IMG/VR virus record: IMGVR_UViG_3300025887_000034
Coordinates: 1 to 48,506 of that record
Direction: 5' to 3' (one strand)
Length of the DNA stretch: 48,506 nt
From: a virus
Position numbers and translations under genes: made by a program. Positions 47,201 through 48,506 of the stretch are shown here, piece after piece. The notes below the pieces were generated by a model. That model ran no database searches. It was not told the DNA's origin and saw only the letters and a program-made list of their open reading frames with translations. Positions within the stretch are counted from its first letter, which is position 1; every line of letters starts with the position of its first letter.

Positions 47201-48506
47201 ATGCCGGATTTAGAACTCCAAGGGGTTAGCCCCCTTTCTTTCAACTGCGAGGGTGGCTTGATATTAAACAGGTCTACCTTTATTATGCAGCCGGGACAAG
47301 CTCTTGAGTTGGAAAACTTTGAGCCTGACGTTGGTGGCGGGTACAAAAGGATGTTGGGGTTTCGTCCCTTTGTAAATCAGATTGTACCTGAAACAAACTC
47401 GTCTGGTGAAGCTGTCTTAATGTCTACGCAGTTCAACAACTTTGTATTGGCTGCACGAGGCGAAAAGATATTTAGTTCTGCATCTAGTGAGTTATCACAG
47501 GGTATTGCTTCAGCTACAGCCATGACAGGGGCTGGAACATTAAACCTTGACAGCACTGACGGGTTTAGCTCCAGCGGCACTGTCCAGATAAATTCTGAAA
47601 TATTTACCTACACAGGTAAGACTGCGTTGACCCTGACAGGTGTAACAAGGGCAACGAGCAGCACTACCGCTGCAGCACACGCAGTCGATGATGTTGTTTC
47701 TGAAACTTGGACTGTGAGAGACACCGGAAGAACAAACGCAGCCCGTTACAATTTTGAGCGATACAACTTTGACGGCAACGAAAAAATCATAGTCGTTGAC
47801 CAGACTAACGCTCCTACGATATTCAATACGTCCCTTACTGCAACAGATGTAAGCAACAGTGCGGTAGCTGGTGCAAAACACATTGCTGCTTTTAAGAACC
47901 ACATGTTCTACTCCGGCATGTCTGCTACACCCCAAGAGATAGTCTTTAGCGAACCCTTCGATGAGGATGCGTTTGTTTCAGGGCAGGGTGCCGGAAGTAT
48001 TAAGGTTGACGACACGATTGTTGGCTTGAGGGCTTTCCGGGGTGACTTGTTTATCTTCTGTGAGAACAGAATATTTAAGTTGGGCGGCAGTTCGCTCAGT
48101 GACTTTGCAATTGTTCCTGTTACTAGAAACATCGGATGTGTAAACGGTTTTACCATCTTGGAATTTGCTGGTGACTTGGTGTTCTTGGGGCCGGATGGCT
48201 TGCGTACTGTTGCTGGTACAGCCCGTATTGGTGACGTTGAGTTGGGTACCATAAGCACCAATGTTCAGCAGTTGTTCAGGGATAACCTGACTAATGCGGA
48301 AGCGTTTGTTTCCCTAGTCATACCCGACAAAACCCAGTACCGTATATTCTTCTCAAAAGAGGGACAGGCACAGACATCTTCACTAGGGGCTATCTGTGTT
48401 ATGAAGGGACAGGCATTTGAGTTTTCGACTATGAAGGGTATTCGCCCTGCTTGTGCGGATACGATAGTCGAGGCAGGAGATGTGATAGCCATACATGGTG
48501 GCTTTG
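47201..48506 (+). CDS. Tail nozzle (T7 gp12-like), 3' truncated
   Basis: ATG 47201, two bases after the adaptor stop; open to the window end (435 codons seen). LENFEPDVGGGYKRMLGF is the typical nozzle opening. ARYNFERYNFDGNEKIIVVD, HIAAFKNHMFYSGM and DTIVGLRAFRGDLFIFCENR, then FKLGGSS, LGPDGLRTVAGT are beta-propeller repeats known from these proteins. The expected size of about 800 aa implies roughly half is missing. Confidence 0.85.
   Translation, partial: MPDLELQGVSPLSFNCEGGLILNRSTFIMQPGQALELENFEPDVGGGYKRMLGFRPFVNQIVPETNSSGEAVLMSTQFNNFVLAARGEKIFSSASSELSQGIASATAMTGAGTLNLDSTDGFSSSGTVQINSEIFTYTGKTALTLTGVTRATSSTTAAAHAVDDVVSETWTVRDTGRTNAARYNFERYNFDGNEKIIVVDQTNAPTIFNTSLTATDVSNSAVAGAKHIAAFKNHMFYSGMSATPQEIVFSEPFDEDAFVSGQGAGSIKVDDTIVGLRAFRGDLFIFCENRIFKLGGSSLSDFAIVPVTRNIGCVNGFTILEFAGDLVFLGPDGLRTVAGTARIGDVELGTISTNVQQLFRDNLTNAEAFVSLVIPDKTQYRIFFSKEGQAQTSSLGAICVMKGQAFEFSTMKGIRPACADTIVEAGDVIAIHGGF

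Noticed and set aside
1-48506. CRISPR array, insertion sequence or lysogeny module
   Set aside because: No regularly spaced repeats or transposase. The only integrase-like gene sits in the packaging operon, lacks catalytic histidines, and has no repressor or attachment site beside it.
1-48506. Window as a complete circular genome
   Set aside because: Joining 48506 to 1 puts a stop codon in the nozzle frame within about 25 codons and does not supply the missing fibre start, so a segment is missing.

Overview
This window is most of the genome of a lytic, T7-like podovirus. The closest type I can recall is the marine phage HMO-2011, which infects SAR116 alphaproteobacteria. Three things point there: a family A DNA polymerase carrying a DnaJ-type CxxCxGxG zinc finger, a methanesulfonate monooxygenase-like gene, and a B12-dependent ribonucleotide reductase. 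A marine alphaproteobacterial host is an inference from that resemblance. The genome is incomplete here. The first gene (a tail fibre) lacks its 5' end, the last gene (the tail nozzle) lacks its 3' end, and joining the two window ends does not make one reading frame.

Layout. (1) 1-12177, plus strand: the end of the late region, with tail fibre, fibre-assembly chaperone-like protein, a small membrane protein, and a run of large helical proteins probably packed in the virion and ejected with the DNA (up to 1580 aa), then two small basic proteins. (2) 12174-22751, minus strand: a tightly coupled replication and nucleotide operon. In transcription order it holds primase, DnaB-like helicase, HNH endonuclease, 3'-5' exonuclease, polymerase, a probable single-strand binding protein, a Cas4/RecB-like Fe-S nuclease, a conserved unknown, endonuclease I, another unknown, a DUF3310 protein, class II ribonucleotide reductase, and small proteins including a second PD-(D/E)XK-like nuclease. 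(3) 22752-22877: a divergent control region with inverted repeats over both -35 boxes, next to a ribbon-helix-helix protein gene. (4) 22878-27844, plus strand: early small genes, many overlapping stop to start, then a Gp88-like Cys-rich protein, a DUF932 protein and a winged-helix protein. (5) 27845-28542: about 700 bp without a convincing gene, holding a terminator, a repeat pair, a DnaA-box-like site and a near-consensus sigma70 promoter; it is a candidate for an origin or packaging site. (6) 28543-48506, plus strand: packaging and head genes (small and large terminase, a tyrosine-recombinase-like protein, portal, scaffold, major capsid protein, a small head protein), a terminator, small basic proteins, a lysis cassette (holin, membrane proteins, lysozyme), the oxygenase-like metabolic gene, and the tail adaptor and nozzle.

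How the parts work together. Host RNA polymerase probably reads everything: I see no phage RNA polymerase in the window and the best promoters are sigma70-like. Early small proteins act on the host. The leftward operon breaks down and recycles nucleotides and copies the genome, with T7's fused primase-helicase and exonuclease-polymerase each split into two genes. The rightward late operon packages DNA, builds the virion and lyses the cell. Most points of interest are in proteins that look like known enzymes but have lost key residues: an oxygenase without Rieske ligands and a recombinase without its histidines. Others are short motifs shared by unrelated structural proteins.
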